A DNA stretch of 64,000 nt, taken from Neisseriaceae bacterium TC5R-5. Its GTDB lineage: Bacteria > Pseudomonadota > Gammaproteobacteria > Burkholderiales > Chromobacteriaceae. The DNA lies in contig JACCFC020000001.1 in the NCBI GenBank assembly GCA_020830965.2, forward strand, positions 3,500-67,499, read 5' to 3'. Both the position numbers and the translations under genes were made by a program. This document shows positions 26,155-36,658 of this stretch, piece by piece; within the stretch, counting starts at the first letter, position 1, and the number at the start of each line of letters is the position of its first letter. A model generated the notes under the pieces. It did not search any database. It had not been told where the DNA came from and saw only the letters and a program-made list of their open reading frames with translations.

Positions 26155-27432
26155 TTAGAGCCGAGTCAGTGCTCGTTTGGCCGCGGCGATGGTCTGTTCG
26201 ATGATCTCATCACTATGGGCGCTAGAGACAAAGCCAGCTTCGTAAGCCGAAGGTGCCAGATAGACACCTTCGGCCAGCATCTCGTGGAAGAAGCGGTTGA
26301 AGCGGGCGCGATCAGATTGGCTGACTTGTGCATAACTGCTGGGGATGTTTTCACAGAAGTAAATACCGAACATGCCACCTATGCTGTCTGCACACATGGT
26401 GACGCCAACTTCTTTGGCGGCGGCAGCCAAGCCTTGTGCCAGGCGCTGGGTGCGCTGGCTTAGCGTGCTGTAAAAGCCGGGTTCCTGTATCAGTTTGAGT
26501 GTACTGAGGCCGGCGGCGACGGCGACCGGGTTGCCGGATAGGGTGCCAGCCTGATAGACATCACCCAGCGGTGAGATTTTGGCCATGATGTCGGCGCGGC
26601 CACCAAAGGCAGCCAGTGGCATGCCACCGCCTATCACCTTGCCCAAAGTGGTGAGGTCGGGGGTGATGCCATGCAGACCCTGAGCGCAGCTTAGACCCAC
26701 GCGGAAACCCGTCATCACTTCATCGTAAATCAGCACGGTGCCAGACTGTTCGGTGAGCTGGCGCAAAGTGTGGATGAATTCGGCCGAGGGCTGGATCAAG
26801 TTCATATTGCCGGCAATCGGCTCCAGAATCACACAGGCAATCTGGCTGCCTAGTTCGCGGAAGGTGGTGTGTAGTTGTTCGACGTTGTTGTACTCCAGCA
26901 CCAGTGTGTGTTTGCTAAAGTCGGCGGGGACACCGCCAGAAGAGGGGTTGCCGAAAGTGAGCAGGCCGGAACCGGCTTTGACCAGCAGGCTGTCGGAGTG
27001 GCCGTGATAGCAGCCTTCAAATTTGATAATGGTATCGCGGCCAGTGTAGCCGCGCGCCAGCCGGATCGCGCTCATGGTGGCTTCGGTGCCGGAGGAGACC
27101 AGACGGACTTGCTGGATCGAAGGCAGCAGCTTGCAGATTTCTTCGGCAATATCGATTTCCGCTTCGGTGGGGGCACCAAAGGACAGGCCGTCAACGGCAG
27201 CGTCTTGTACGGCTTTGATGACTACCGGGTGGGCGTGGCCGAGGATGGCCGGGCCCCAGGAACCAACGTAGTCGAGGTAGACTTGGTCATCGGCATCCCA
27301 TACTCGCGCGCCGAGGGCTTTTTTGATAAAGCGCGGGTTGCCACCGACTGAGCCAAAAGCGCGTACTGGCGAGTTGACGCCGCCGGGGATGGATTTTTTG
27401 CCTCGTTCAAACAGTTCTAAATTGCGGGACAT
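26155..27432 (-). CDS. hemL: Glutamate-1-semialdehyde 2,1-aminomutase
   Basis: Makes 5-aminolevulinate from glutamate-1-semialdehyde in the C5 haem pathway. The protein has 425 aa, the usual length. PLP enzyme motifs include [37 protein letters not shown] and the PLP lysine Lys265 in [12 protein letters not shown]. The ATG at 27432 is preferred over the one two codons earlier because AAGG then sits 8 bases upstream. It is the last gene of a minus-strand run that also carries hemJ. Confidence 0.96.
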   Translation of the reverse strand: MSRNLELFERGKKSIPGGVNSPVRAFGSVGGNPRFIKKALGARVWDADDQVYLDYVGSWGPAILGHAHPVVIKAVQDAAVDGLSFGAPTEAEIDIAEEICKLLPSIQQVRLVSSGTEATMSAIRLARGYTGRDTIIKFEGCYHGHSDSLLVKAGSGLLTFGNPSSGGVPADFSKHTLVLEYNNVEQLHTTFRELGSQIACVILEPIAGNMNLIQPSAEFIHTLRQLTEQSGTVLIYDEVMTGFRVGLSCAQGLHGITPDLTTLGKVIGGGMPLAAFGGRADIMAKISPLGDVYQAGTLSGNPVAVAAGLSTLKLIQEPGFYSTLSQRTQRLAQGLAAAAKEVGVTMCADSIGGMFGIYFCENIPSSYAQVSQSDRARFNRFFHEMLAEGVYLAPSAYEAGFVSSAHSDEIIEQTIAAAKRALTRL

Positions 27433-27465
27433 GAGCATTTCCTTGTGTACGGTAAAGTAGAGCCA

Positions 27466-27939
27466 TTAGTGGTGTTCAGGCCATTGTCGATAGGGGGTTT
27501 TCGAAAGATAGGCATTGGTATAGCGGCCATCTTGTGAAATTTCGGCACCGATCCAGTCGGGGCGTTCAAAGTGTGTGTCTTCGCTTGGTAGTTCAATTTC
27601 GGCCAGTACCAGCCCGGTATTGTCACCGAAGAATTCGTCTATTTCCCAGACAAAACCAGCGTGTTCAATGCAGTAGCGCAGTTTTTCTATCACCAAAGGG
27701 CACATGGTATCGAGCATGGTGATGGCATCGGCTAGTGGAATCGGGTATTCAAATTCATGGCGGCTAAGTTCGCTGATATAGCCTTTTAGGGTGAGCCATG
27801 CCTGTTCGCCGACAATGCGCACGCGTACAGTGCGTTCTTTTTCTACTGATAAGTAGCCCTGACGGTAGCGGGTACCACTAGCCAGTTTGCGCCAGTGGTC
27901 GTTGCAGATCAGGAAGCGGCGTTCTATTTCTAAGGCCAT
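27466..27939 (-). CDS. CYTH domain protein (triphosphate tunnel family)
   Basis: A 157-aa single-domain CYTH protein. The N-terminal signature EIERRF (residues 4-9) and alternating charged strands such as RTVRVRIVGEQAWLTLKG and EFEYPIPLADA fit the triphosphate tunnel fold, whose members hydrolyse inorganic triphosphate or, more rarely, make cAMP or thiamine triphosphate. Inorganic triphosphatase is the most likely role given the short length. It lies 33 bp before hemL and 3 bp after the preceding gene, in the same probable operon. Confidence 0.85.
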   Translation of the reverse strand: MALEIERRFLICNDHWRKLASGTRYRQGYLSVEKERTVRVRIVGEQAWLTLKGYISELSRHEFEYPIPLADAITMLDTMCPLVIEKLRYCIEHAGFVWEIDEFFGDNTGLVLAEIELPSEDTHFERPDWIGAEISQDGRYTNAYLSKTPYRQWPEHH

Positions 27940-27942
27940 TGA

Positions 27943-28413
27943 TTAGGTTTCCTTGCTGGGCTGGCAGGTGCGGCTAAGTAACTGGGTTTGTACTGTCAGG
28001 TTAAGGGTGCTGTGCTGGGCAATGGTATTGCTGTGTTCACCGTAGGGGTAGATTTGTTGTAGCAGACTCCCCAGCAGTTGCGGTTTGTCGTCCAGCGGGA
28101 TTTGAGCGTGGATGTCCTGCGGATTGTTCTGATTCTGCCAATGGACGGAAATAGTGAGCAGGGGTTGGGTATGGGTGCGCCGCGTTTCTACTTTGCCTTG
28201 CAGATGAAGGGGGGCTTGATCCAATTCAGTATTACCGCTGAATTGCCCTTGGGCATTAACGCATAAGGGTAGGTGCAAATACTCACTGCCCGCGCGCTGT
28301 ACGGTTAGCAGCAAGCTGCTGGGCAGGGTGCGCTTGGCGGGTAAAGAGGGGGCAGCCAAAGCTACTGCAGAGCTGAGGCAGAGCAGAAGTGCCCAATAGG
28401 AGAGGTGCTTCAT
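27943..28413 (-). CDS. Secreted hypothetical protein
   Basis: A 156-aa protein that I do not recognise. A clear signal peptide (MKHLSYWALLLCLSSAVALA) with cleavage after ALA at about 20-21 predicts a periplasmic location. Two cysteines remain in the mature part (in LPLCVNAQG and SRTCQPS) and may form a disulfide. The middle contains mostly polar beta-prone sequence. Its place between hemJ and the CYTH gene, with gaps of 29 and 3 bp, indicates cotranscription. Confidence 0.7.
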   Translation of the reverse strand: MKHLSYWALLLCLSSAVALAAPSLPAKRTLPSSLLLTVQRAGSEYLHLPLCVNAQGQFSGNTELDQAPLHLQGKVETRRTHTQPLLTISVHWQNQNNPQDIHAQIPLDDKPQLLGSLLQQIYPYGEHSNTIAQHSTLNLTVQTQLLSRTCQPSKET

Positions 28414-28442
28414 AAACGGTGTTTCCAGTAAGGCGGTGCTGA

Positions 28443-28859
28443 TTAAAACGGCTTGATAATAACGAGCAGGATGATGGCAAGTAAGAGTAGTACCGGTAAT
28501 TCATTGAAGACGCGATACCAGACGTGACTGCGCTGATTCTGCTGTGCGACAAAACGATGATAGAGTTTGCCGCAGTAAGCGTGGTAGACCAGCAGTAATA
28601 GTACCAGACTGAGCTTGGCATGCAGCCAGCCGCCACTGATGCCGAAGCCTAGCCACAACCACAAGCCGCTGGCTATAGCCAGCAGGCCAAGGGGGGTCAT
28701 GAAGCGATAGAGCTTGCCCGCCATCAGCAGCAATTGCTGGTTGGCGGCTCCTGGTCCGACCATAGCGAGATTGACATACAGCCTGGGCAGATAGAATAAG
28801 CCGGCAAACCAGGCGATTACGAAAAAGATGTGTAAGGCTTTCAGATAGAGATAAAACAC
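28443..28859 (-). CDS. hemJ: HemJ-type protoporphyrinogen oxidase (CopD/UPF0093 family)
   Basis: A 138-aa membrane protein matching the HemJ family, which oxidises protoporphyrinogen IX to protoporphyrin IX, the step before iron insertion. It shows the N-terminal motif KALHIFFVIAWFAGLFYLPRL, with the conserved His in the first helix, and the C-terminal WYRVFNELPVLLLLAIILLVI followed by IKPF. Four membrane segments are predicted. It sits in a run with hemL, which supports a haem role. Annotation pipelines often call such proteins CopD family. Confidence 0.85.
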   Translation of the reverse strand: MFYLYLKALHIFFVIAWFAGLFYLPRLYVNLAMVGPGAANQQLLLMAGKLYRFMTPLGLLAIASGLWLWLGFGISGGWLHAKLSLVLLLLVYHAYCGKLYHRFVAQQNQRSHVWYRVFNELPVLLLLAIILLVIIKPF

Positions 28860-28866
28860 GGTGTCC

Positions 28867-29685
28867 TTAGGATTTTTTGGCTACTTCGTAGAGTGGTAGC
28901 ACTTGTGGGATGCTTTTTTGTAGTTCCTGGATGCGGGTGTCACCGGAAGGGTGGGTGGAGAGGAATTCTAATCCGCCCTTATTACCCGCTGCGATCATTT
29001 TATTCCAGACATTCACTGCTGCTCTGGGGTCATAACCCGCGCGTGCCATCAGTTCCAGGCCCATCAGGTCGGCTTCTGATTCCATCGTGCGGCTATTCGG
29101 TTTGGACAAGGTAATGTCAGTCGCTAGCGAAGCCAGATCGGTTTGGGCTTTATTCAGACCGGCCAGGGCACCGACAATGGAGAGCCCCATTTGCTGCGCG
29201 TAAGCGCGGCTCATACTTTCTCGCGAATGTTCGCGCAGTGCGTGAGAAATTTCGTGGCCAATGACGGCGGCCAGTTCGGCATCAGTCAATTGCAACTTAG
29301 TGATTAAGCCGGAGTAGACCATGATTTTGCCACCTGCCATTGCATAGGCATTGGTTTCCTCATTTTGCATCACATTCACTTCCCACTTCCAACTGGCCGC
29401 ATCGGGACGAAAAATACCGACTTGGGCGATCAGGCGATTGGAGATAGTGCGTACACGCTTGGCCATGGCTGGGTCAGCATTGAGTTCGCCTTCGTTGGAG
29501 GCTTTGTTGACTTGCTGAGCGTAAGATTTGGCTGATGCCTGTTCGACCTCTTGACTGGAAAGCATCATGCTCTGCGAGCGGTTAATGCCAACAACGCCAG
29601 CTTGTGTGGTATGAATCTGGGCACAACCAGCCAGTGCCGATATGGCGAGTAGACCGAATAGTAATTTAATCAATAAGAGTCTCAT
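28867..29685 (-). CDS. M48 family metalloprotease, lipoprotein
   Basis: A zinc metalloprotease of 272 aa, probably anchored to a membrane by a lipobox (ALAG-Cys21). The zinc site HEISH is at 144-148, and the downstream ESEAD motif (Glu202, Asp206) supplies the third ligand. The architecture resembles the periplasmic proteases LoiP and YcaL of E. coli, which take part in outer membrane protein quality control. It lies 7 bp before hemJ in the minus-strand run. Confidence 0.9.
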   Translation of the reverse strand: MRLLLIKLLFGLLAISALAGCAQIHTTQAGVVGINRSQSMMLSSQEVEQASAKSYAQQVNKASNEGELNADPAMAKRVRTISNRLIAQVGIFRPDAASWKWEVNVMQNEETNAYAMAGGKIMVYSGLITKLQLTDAELAAVIGHEISHALREHSRESMSRAYAQQMGLSIVGALAGLNKAQTDLASLATDITLSKPNSRTMESEADLMGLELMARAGYDPRAAVNVWNKMIAAGNKGGLEFLSTHPSGDTRIQELQKSIPQVLPLYEVAKKS

Positions 29686-29734
29686 AATCGCTTTCTCAAA
29701 GCTTGTGTTGATATTGTCAGCACCGTTGGCCGGT

Positions 29735-30193
29735 CTAGCCGGTGTTCACCCCAAAGCCACGGGCGAGCAAAGTAGCCAATAGAGGCATGCAGAGTAACAG
29801 CAGTAGTTCTAAACGAATGCTCCATGTGAGCAAGCGAGCCATTCGGGCACTGATAGCGGGAGGTCGATTTTCTTTGAGTGCCGGGCGCCACCGTAAAAAT
29901 ACTACCGTTGGCAGAATAGAGAGCAGCGCAATCAGAATAAACAGGCCAAATTTTGCATGGAATAAACCATTGTGTAGATAGTATTCCCAGCCCTTACCAT
30001 ACCAGAAGGTGCGCGCAAGGCCGCTGGCCAGCACCAAACCGGCACTTAAACCGTAAGCTATATCCAACCGCGTTAGGCTGCGGGCCTGCTCCAAGCCTAG
30101 AGGCAGCCTGAAGGTGTGATGTTGGAGCACCAGCAACGCGAATAAGAAAAAGATAGCGAGGAAGTGCAGGTAAGCGGCGATGGCAGCAGCCAT
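29735..30193 (-). CDS. DUF2214 family membrane protein
   Basis: A 152-aa integral membrane protein with four predicted membrane segments. The DUF2214 pattern is visible in AAYLHFLAIFFLFALLVLQH, RLDIAYGLSAGLVLASGLAR and the loop FWYGKGWEYYLHNGLFHAK. The function of the family is not known. Its conserved histidines inside helices, and the neighbouring HemJ-type gene, make haem or metal binding conceivable but unproven. It is the first gene of the minus-strand run that leads to hemL. Confidence 0.82.
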   Translation of the reverse strand: MAAAIAAYLHFLAIFFLFALLVLQHHTFRLPLGLEQARSLTRLDIAYGLSAGLVLASGLARTFWYGKGWEYYLHNGLFHAKFGLFILIALLSILPTVVFLRWRPALKENRPPAISARMARLLTWSIRLELLLLLCMPLLATLLARGFGVNTG

Positions 30194-30266
30194 GGAGTTC
30201 CTTTTCGATGAATTGACGACGATGGGCGCAGCCTAATTTGATCTGCGCCATACCGCCTAGTGCTGT

Positions 30267-30431
30267 TTAGATCTCTACCATTTCAAAATCATCTTTGCGT
30301 GCATCGCAGTCAGGGCAAGTCCAGTTAGGGGGGATATCCTCCCATTTGGTGCCGGCGGCGATGCCATCTTCCGGGCGACCGGTTTCCTCATCATAAATAA
30401 AACCACAAATTAAACACATCCAAGTATGCAT
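30267..30431 (-). CDS. Rubredoxin
   Basis: A 54-aa iron protein that carries single electrons, for example to alkane hydroxylases or in oxidative stress defence. The four iron ligands are Cys6 and Cys9 (CLICG) and Cys39 and Cys42 ([11 protein letters not shown]). Start is ATG 30431 ([10 protein letters not shown]); the longer frame back to 30479 is not needed. It is divergent from thiD, with 74 bp between the start codons. Confidence 0.95.
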   Translation of the reverse strand: MHTWMCLICGFIYDEETGRPEDGIAAGTKWEDIPPNWTCPDCDARKDDFEMVEI

Positions 30432-30505
30432 AGCTTTCAGCCCATGATCAGATAAAATGCGTATTCTAAATCCTGCCACCGCAATAAAACAAAGAGGTTT
30501 ACGTT

Positions 30506-31354
30506 TTGGCTACTCCGCTTCCCCCTCCTATTGTACTGACGCTTGCCGGTTCTGATCCTTCCGGCGGAGCGGGTATTCAGGCTGATATTTTGACTTTAGC
30601 TAGCCTGGGTTGTCATCCCTTGTCGGTGATTACGGCTATTACGGTACAAGATACGGTCGGGATTAATGACTTTATGGTGTTAGAGGCCGACTGGGTAAAC
30701 GATCAGGCTCGCTTCTTGATGGAGGATGTGTCGGTTGCCGCATTCAAGATAGGCATGTTGGGCAGTGTCGAAAATGTAGCAGTGGTGGCGCAACTGATTG
30801 CTGATTATCCGGATGTTCCGGTAGTGCTAGACCCGGTACTGACCAGTGGTGGCGGGCATGATTTAGCCGATGAGGATTTGATCGGAGCGATGGTGGATAT
30901 GCTGATTCCTCAGGTTTCCATCATCACGCCCAATAGTATAGAGGCGCGTCGTCTGGTGAGCAGTGATGATGACGAAGATTTAACTTTGGCACAGTGTGCC
31001 GAACGTTTATTGAGCTTGGGCGTTCCCAATGTACTGATTACGGGTACGCATGAAAATACCCGTCAGGTAGTGAACAGCCTGTATACCGCGCAAGGCATGA
31101 TTCGTGCTGATAATTGGGACAGGTTACCGCATAGTTACCACGGTTCTGGTTGTACTTTGGCCTCGGCGATTGCCGGCATGCTGGCAGCGGGTTTGTTGTT
31201 GCCAGAGGCGGTGCGTGAGGCGCAGGAGTATACCTATCAGACTTTAGTGAATGGTTTCCGACCAGGGATGGGGCAGTTTTTGCCTGATCGTTTATTTTGG
31301 GCGCGGCTGGAAGATGAGGGAGAGGATGAGGCGGACGATGCCGAAAAGGGTTGA
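30506..31354 (+). CDS. thiD: Hydroxymethylpyrimidine/phosphomethylpyrimidine kinase
   Basis: Phosphorylates HMP and HMP phosphate in thiamine biosynthesis. The protein has 282 aa. The substrate-binding start is [18 protein letters not shown], and the ribokinase-like anion hole and base are in [13 protein letters not shown]. Translation appears to start at TTG 30506, eight bases after AAAGAGG. The acidic C-terminal tail ([14 protein letters not shown]) is unusual and overlaps the start of thiE. No TPP riboswitch fits in the 74-bp upstream gap. Confidence 0.93.
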   Translation: MATPLPPPIVLTLAGSDPSGGAGIQADILTLASLGCHPLSVITAITVQDTVGINDFMVLEADWVNDQARFLMEDVSVAAFKIGMLGSVENVAVVAQLIADYPDVPVVLDPVLTSGGGHDLADEDLIGAMVDMLIPQVSIITPNSIEARRLVSSDDDEDLTLAQCAERLLSLGVPNVLITGTHENTRQVVNSLYTAQGMIRADNWDRLPHSYHGSGCTLASAIAGMLAAGLLLPEAVREAQEYTYQTLVNGFRPGMGQFLPDRLFWARLEDEGEDEADDAEKG

Positions 31355-31967
31355 GGGTTTATATGCGATCACACCGGATTTGACCGATACCGCTCGCTTA
31401 TTACAGCTGGTGTTGGAAGTTGTGCCACATGTGCAGTGGCTGCAATATCGTAATAAGAGTGGTAACGCTGATCTGCGTCGAGAACAAGCCGATGCTTTGG
31501 CCAAGATATGCCGATACTACAATATCGGTTTTATTATTAATGACGATGTGGATCTGGCTCTGGAGGTGGCGGCGGATGGTGTGCACCTTGGACGTGGCGA
31601 TGGCGAGTTGATGCTGGCGCGTCAGCGTTTGGGGCCGCAGGCAGTCATTGGGGCCTCCTGCTACCAGCATTTGCTATTAGCTAGGGAGGCAGTTCTGGCT
31701 GGCGCCAGCTATATTGCTTTTGGGGCGGTGTTTCCTTCCACTACCAAGCCGGATGCGGCAAGGGCTGCCTTAACCTTGTTTGCGCAAGCACGCGATTTGG
31801 GGGTGCCTATGGTAGCTATTGGTGGCATCACTCCGGCTAATGCGGCGGCGGTACTGCGAGCAGGGGCAGATGCCATTGCGGTGATTGGTAGTTTGTTCGA
31901 TAGCGATAAGCCTGGGCAGGTGGCGCAGCAATTAGCGCTACTGTGTCAGCAGCATAACATCGATTGA
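31338..31967 (+). CDS. thiE: Thiamine-phosphate synthase
   Basis: Joins HMP pyrophosphate and the thiazole phosphate to give thiamine phosphate. The protein has 209 aa. TIM-barrel motifs include LQYRNKSGNADLRR, FIINDDVDLALEVAADGVHLG, IGASCYQH, YIAFGAVFPSTTKP and MVAIGGITPANA. The start overlaps the end of thiD by 17 bp, so the two are translationally coupled. An in-frame ATG at 31326 is an alternative. Confidence 0.94.
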   Translation: MPKRVEGLYAITPDLTDTARLLQLVLEVVPHVQWLQYRNKSGNADLRREQADALAKICRYYNIGFIINDDVDLALEVAADGVHLGRGDGELMLARQRLGPQAVIGASCYQHLLLAREAVLAGASYIAFGAVFPSTTKPDAARAALTLFAQARDLGVPMVAIGGITPANAAAVLRAGADAIAVIGSLFDSDKPGQVAQQLALLCQQHNID

Positions 31968-32060
31968 TGCTGACGCAAAAATACTGTCGCGTTTTACCCT
32001 GCTTTTATTATTACAATGGCCTAAACTGAAGCGAGCATGATTCAAATCGGGAGAAGCAAT

Positions 32061-32882
32061 ATGCAGGTAGCAGAAATATTCGAGAAAGCCTCCGGCAAAT
32101 TGCCGATGGTTCCCAAGGTAGTACAGGAGCTGGTGGCCAGTTTCCATCGTGTCGATGTGAATATTGATGATATTACTAGCAAGGTCGGACAGGATCAGGT
32201 ACTGACTGCGCGCGTATTGCGCTTAGCCAACACGGCACGCTTTGGTGGTAGTCGTAAGGTGGGGTCGCTGGATGACGCCATTGTGTTGCTGGGATTTGAT
32301 AATTTGCGGGTGTTAGTGATTGCCTCTGGTGTGACCGGTGCCACTAGTGGTATCCAGGGTTTCGATATGAAAGGTTTTTGGCAGCGTAGCTTTTCGATGG
32401 CGAACACCTGCAAATTGCTGGCCAAGCAGGCTGGCTTGAACGCCCAGCTTGGCTATACCTGTGGCTTATTGTTCAATATCGGTGAGTTGGTCTTGTATGT
32501 GGCGGTGCCGGAACAGGCTATCCAGGTGAATAAAATGGTGGCAGGTGGCGCTGATCGTGTAGCTTCCGAACGTATGTTGCTGGGTCTGGATTTGACTGAG
32601 GTTGGCGCGGAACTGGCTAGACGCTGGAATTTCCCTGAGGAAATTCAGCAGGCTATTTATAAACAGCATGATCTGCTTAATGAAGAAGTCACCCCATACG
32701 CTTTGTTGATTGGTCTGTCCACACTGTTAATGGCGGGGTTTAGCCACGGTATGAGCGAGCAGGATATGTTGACCACTTTGCCTTTGCCGGTACTGCAGCG
32801 TGCAGGCATTCCATTGGAAAAATTACAATTGGTCATGGGTGATTTACAAGAAGCTTGTACTCAGTTGAGCGATATGTTCTGA
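32061..32882 (+). CDS. HDOD domain protein
   Basis: A 273-aa cytoplasmic protein made of one HDOD domain, an HD-like fold without hydrolase residues that acts in signalling and regulation. The typical start LPMVPKVVQELVASF and the motifs LTARVLRLANTARFGG and AIVLLGFDNLRVLVIASG are present. Such proteins influence c-di-GMP signalling, motility or stress responses in proteobacteria. Start at ATG 32061 follows GGGAGA. It stands alone 93 bp after thiE. Confidence 0.88.
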   Translation: MQVAEIFEKASGKLPMVPKVVQELVASFHRVDVNIDDITSKVGQDQVLTARVLRLANTARFGGSRKVGSLDDAIVLLGFDNLRVLVIASGVTGATSGIQGFDMKGFWQRSFSMANTCKLLAKQAGLNAQLGYTCGLLFNIGELVLYVAVPEQAIQVNKMVAGGADRVASERMLLGLDLTEVGAELARRWNFPEEIQQAIYKQHDLLNEEVTPYALLIGLSTLLMAGFSHGMSEQDMLTTLPLPVLQRAGIPLEKLQLVMGDLQEACTQLSDMF

Positions 32883-33059
32883 GCCATACTGGCTAGCAGT
32901 CTTCAGTGGTTTGCTGCTAGCCGCACTACTTTCTTAATTCTTTCTGAGATTTCCTCTTTTGCTCATCGTTGAGAATCGCTAAACAAACCACTGCAGCCTT
33001 AGGGCGACTTTGTCGCCGACCTTATGCGAAGTTCTGTCAGTGGCGTTGAGCCCCCCTTA
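32883..33059. other. Intergenic region with weak hairpins before MITE D
   Basis: GGCTAGCAG (32891-32899) and CTGCTAGCC (32914-32922) form a 9-bp stem with a long loop and no clear T-run, a possible terminator for the HDOD gene. Further on, GGCGAC and GTCGCC around 33003-33017 form a small hairpin, and CAGTGGTTTG near 32904 is complementary to CAAACCACTG near 32985. No gene is visible. Confidence 0.4.
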
Positions 33060-33171
33060 GGGCCGCTAACAACACCCCTGATCCAGCGTTGCACCTCCTT
33101 GCCGTACCACTTGTGCTGTCTGCGTCGGCGTGCCTTAGCTCAGGTACTCTTTGAAGTTCTGTTAGCAGCTC
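33060..33171. mobile_element. MITE copy D
   Basis: A 112-bp element in forward orientation with ends GGGCCGCTAACAACACCCC and the complement of GAGCTGCTAACAGAAC. It is flanked by TTA on both sides (33057-33059 and 33172-33174). It is somewhat more diverged than copies A and C, and lies 108 bp before the chemoreceptor gene. Confidence 0.8.
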
Positions 33172-33279
33172 TTAGTTCGTTCCATAAAATACTGAAGTCA
33201 TTGCTTTGGGTTGGATCAATTCTAATTGGCAATTCAAACGGTGATTAGAGTTGAGATAGTGCTCCGATTTTAGCTATAC

Positions 33280-34926
33280 ATGAAGTACGCTTTTGTCCGG
33301 TGCATCGCTATGTCTCTTGGGGTTAAATCTACTTTTCAACTGAGTGCCGCTGTTTTCAGTGTGCTATTACTGTTGGTTCTGTGGGCCGCTATACAGCTGC
33401 GTGCAGAATTTGAACAACAGGCGCAGGCAGAACTGGCTCGCTATCAGAGCTATCTGTTGGCTGATGAGTTACGCCAGAGCTCCGATGACCTTACCCGTTT
33501 GGCCCGTACTTATGTTGTGACTGGTGATGAACGTTATGAGCAGCAGTATTGGGCAATATTGGCTATCCGTAATGGTCAATTAGCCCGACCACAGAATTAC
33601 AACCGTATTTATTGGGACTTTGTGGCGACTAATGGTCATAAACCACGGCCAGATGGCGAAAAAATATCTTTACAGCAATTGATGAAACAGGCTGGTTTTA
33701 CCGAGCAAGAGTTTGCCAAGCTTAAGCAAGCTCAGGCGAACTCAGACGGCTTGGTACATACCGAAACCATTGCGATGAATGCAGTAAAAGGTCTGTTTGA
33801 TGATGGTAAGGGTGGCTATACCCGCCATGGGCCGCCTGATTTGGAGCTGGCTCGTCGTATCATGCACGATGCACAATATCATGAGGATAAGGCCGCGATC
33901 ATGCGGCCGGTAGATGAGTTTTATCAACTACTGGACCAGCGAACCAGCCATCAGGTGATGGTGAGTCATGAGCAGGCACAATACTGGTTGTTTGTTGTGA
34001 TTGGCCTGCTTGTGCTGTTGATGGTGATTAGCTTGGGTATGTTCTTTGGTTTATACCGCCACTTATTGAGGATGTTTGGCGGAGAGCCAGAGGAGGCACA
34101 GCAAGTAGCGACGGCGGTGGGAGCAGGTAATTTGCAATTGTCGGGTCAGAGTCGTTGGCCTGATAGTGTTTTGAGTGGCTTATATGCGATGGCCCAGCAA
34201 TTGCGGAATTCGGTGAGTTATATTCGTCAGGAGGTCAGTGGGCTGGCCGATGCAGCAAATCAGGTGAGAGCTACTGCACAGCAACTGGCCAATAGTGTGA
34301 TAGCGCAGGCTAGTAGTGTGGAACAAACCAGCGCGGCCTTAACGGAAATCAGTGAATCAGTACAGCAAAGCAGCCAGCGTACTCGTGAGACCGAGCAAAT
34401 TGCTAGCCGCTCGTCAGCGCAAGCGCGGGCAGGAGGCTCAGCGGTACATGAAACGCTACAAGCAATGAAAACTATTGCACAACGGATTAGTGTCATAGAT
34501 GAAATTGCTTATCAAACTAATCTATTGGCACTGAATGCGGCTATTGAGGCCGCACGGGTTGGGGCATTAGGAAAGGGCTTTAGCGTGGTGGCAGCTGAAG
34601 TGCGTAAGCTTGCGGAGCGTAGTCAGGTGGCGGCGCAGGAAATCGGCGAGTTGACGCAAGGTAGTGTCAGCTGTGCCGAGCGTGCCGGTAATTTGCTGGA
34701 TGAAATCGTTAATACGACGGATCTGACAGCCCGTGGCATACGAGAATTAACGGTGGTGTATCACGAGCAAAGTAATAGCATTCAGCAAATAGAAGAGGTG
34801 ATTGGTCAGTTCAATTACGCCGCACAGGCGGGAGCCGGGACCGCCGCGCAGTTGAGTGCTACGGCAGATGGTCTGAATAGCCAGGCGGAACGTTTGACGC
34901 AACTAGTTGCTATATTTCGTGTTTGA
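33280..34926 (+). CDS. Methyl-accepting chemotaxis protein
   Basis: A membrane chemoreceptor of up to 548 aa. A first membrane helix (about 20-40) is followed by a periplasmic sensor region of roughly 185 residues, a second helix at about 232-255, and a signalling domain. The cytoplasmic hairpin tip reads [20 protein letters not shown], which is well conserved. Segments around [20 protein letters not shown] act as linker in place of a clear HAMP. An alternative start at 33310 (MSLGVKSTF) is as likely; neither has a strong ribosome binding site. No che genes are nearby. Confidence 0.9.
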   Translation: MKYAFVRCIAMSLGVKSTFQLSAAVFSVLLLLVLWAAIQLRAEFEQQAQAELARYQSYLLADELRQSSDDLTRLARTYVVTGDERYEQQYWAILAIRNGQLARPQNYNRIYWDFVATNGHKPRPDGEKISLQQLMKQAGFTEQEFAKLKQAQANSDGLVHTETIAMNAVKGLFDDGKGGYTRHGPPDLELARRIMHDAQYHEDKAAIMRPVDEFYQLLDQRTSHQVMVSHEQAQYWLFVVIGLLVLLMVISLGMFFGLYRHLLRMFGGEPEEAQQVATAVGAGNLQLSGQSRWPDSVLSGLYAMAQQLRNSVSYIRQEVSGLADAANQVRATAQQLANSVIAQASSVEQTSAALTEISESVQQSSQRTRETEQIASRSSAQARAGGSAVHETLQAMKTIAQRISVIDEIAYQTNLLALNAAIEAARVGALGKGFSVVAAEVRKLAERSQVAAQEIGELTQGSVSCAERAGNLLDEIVNTTDLTARGIRELTVVYHEQSNSIQQIEEVIGQFNYAAQAGAGTAAQLSATADGLNSQAERLTQLVAIFRV

Positions 34927-34976
34927 GTTGCTATGTTTGGCACAGCCTGCGGGGTCGTGGCTGATTCAATCCTTTT

Positions 34977-36512
34977 TTAATTTTCATGGCGCTTAAAATG
35001 GCGCGGACGAAAGCCCAGCACAAACAGGGTAGCGAAATAAGTGCCCGCCCCGAGAGTCACCAGTAGTGTCAACCACACAATGCGCTGCCAAGCGGGGCCG
35101 TGCCAATTAATTGGTAACAGCAGCTGGCTGATGATTAGCGCTAATGCCATCATGCTGATAGCTCCCGTCATTTTCAGTAAAAAAGCAGGCCAACCATTAG
35201 CCGGTTGGTAAATGCCACGCTTTAATAAGGTGCGTAGCAACAGGCCTGCATTGATGCACGATGCCAAGCCGATAGAAAGTGCCAAACCGGCATGTTTGAA
35301 CGGGAAGACAAAGGCTAAATTCATCACTTGGGTAAGGCATAGGGTGATAATGGCGATGCGTACCGGTGTTTTGATATCCTGCCGTGCATAAAAGCCAGGA
35401 GCGAGCACTTTTACCAGAATCAATCCCAGTAAACCTATCGAGTAAGCAAGAACCGCCTGTTGCGACATGAGCGCATCGTGAGCGCTGAATTTTCCATAAG
35501 TGAATAAAGTAGCTAATAGCGGGCCGGATAATATGGCTAGGCCAACAGTGGCGGGGGCAGCGAGTAGGAGCGATAAACGTATACCCCAGTCCAGCAGGAT
35601 ACTGAACTCCTGATCCGATTTAGTGGCTGCATGTTTGGATAAAGACGGGAGGAGAATCGTTCCCAACGCTACGCCCAGTACCCCTGATGGAAACTCCATT
35701 AGTCGGTCAGCGTAGTACATCCAGGAAACACTACCCGTCGGTAAAAAAGAAGCGAAGGTTGAGTTGATCAGCAAAGAGATCTGAGCCACAGACACACCAA
35801 AGATAGCCGGGCCCATTTGCCGGATCACGCGCCAGACTGCCACATCACGAAAGGCAAAACGCGGCCAGGACAGCATGCCGATTTGTCGCAAAAAGGGAAG
35901 TTGCCAGCAAAATTGGATCAGTCCGCCGACAAATACCGCCCACGCTAGAGCCATGATCGGCGGCTGAAAGTAGTGTGAGAGAAATAAAGCAAAGATAATA
36001 AAGCTGAGATTGAGAAAAGTAGGGGTAAAAGCAGGGACAGAGAATTTGCCCCAGCTATTTAAAATGCTGCCGCTCATTGAAGAGAGCGAGATGAAGAAGA
36101 TATAAGGGAAAGACACTTGCAGGATATCAACAAATAAAGCCGCTTTAGCTGGCTCGCGATAGAAACCAGGGGCCGATATCCACATGATTAGTGGGGCGGC
36201 CAGCATGCCGATGGCGGTGACGAGTAATAGCACCGAACCGAGTACGCCTGTAATTTTAGCAATAAACTCGCGCGTTTCCTCTTCGCTACGCTGATTTTTG
36301 TATTCCCCTAAAATGGGTACGAAGGCCTGAGAAAACGCGCCTTCGGCAAACAGACGGCGCAACATATTCGGAATTTTGAAGGCTGCATTAAAAGCATCTG
36401 CAGCCATACCGGCGCCAAATGTGCGGGCGATAATAGTGTCACGCGCTAGGCCCAGGATGCGAGAGATCATCGTCATACTACTAACGGCGGCTAAAGCTTT
36501 GAGCAAATTCAT
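34977..36512 (-). CDS. murJ: Lipid II flippase MurJ
   Basis: Flips lipid II across the inner membrane for peptidoglycan synthesis. The protein has 511 aa with about 14 membrane segments. The family start [23 protein letters not shown] and later blocks such as [35 protein letters not shown] and [17 protein letters not shown] are typical. It is divergent from rpsT, a gene order found in many proteobacteria. Confidence 0.96.
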   Translation of the reverse strand: MNLLKALAAVSSMTMISRILGLARDTIIARTFGAGMAADAFNAAFKIPNMLRRLFAEGAFSQAFVPILGEYKNQRSEEETREFIAKITGVLGSVLLLVTAIGMLAAPLIMWISAPGFYREPAKAALFVDILQVSFPYIFFISLSSMSGSILNSWGKFSVPAFTPTFLNLSFIIFALFLSHYFQPPIMALAWAVFVGGLIQFCWQLPFLRQIGMLSWPRFAFRDVAVWRVIRQMGPAIFGVSVAQISLLINSTFASFLPTGSVSWMYYADRLMEFPSGVLGVALGTILLPSLSKHAATKSDQEFSILLDWGIRLSLLLAAPATVGLAILSGPLLATLFTYGKFSAHDALMSQQAVLAYSIGLLGLILVKVLAPGFYARQDIKTPVRIAIITLCLTQVMNLAFVFPFKHAGLALSIGLASCINAGLLLRTLLKRGIYQPANGWPAFLLKMTGAISMMALALIISQLLLPINWHGPAWQRIVWLTLLVTLGAGTYFATLFVLGFRPRHFKRHEN

Positions 36513-36658
36513 GTTTGGGGGTTTGGGCTTGAGAAAAGTGTGGGTAAGAGAGATATGACCAGCCCGCTAGTGTACGCTGAGGGGGTTATTGTTGCAAAAT
36601 CTGGGGTTCAGGCTTAAAATGCCCCGTTTCGAGATTCCGCTCATCAGGAGAAAGATTC

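Noticed and set aside
30432..30505. Possible TPP riboswitch before thiD
   Set aside because: Only 74 bp separate the rubredoxin and thiD start codons, too short for a THI element plus expression platform, and no THI-box-like sequence is seen.
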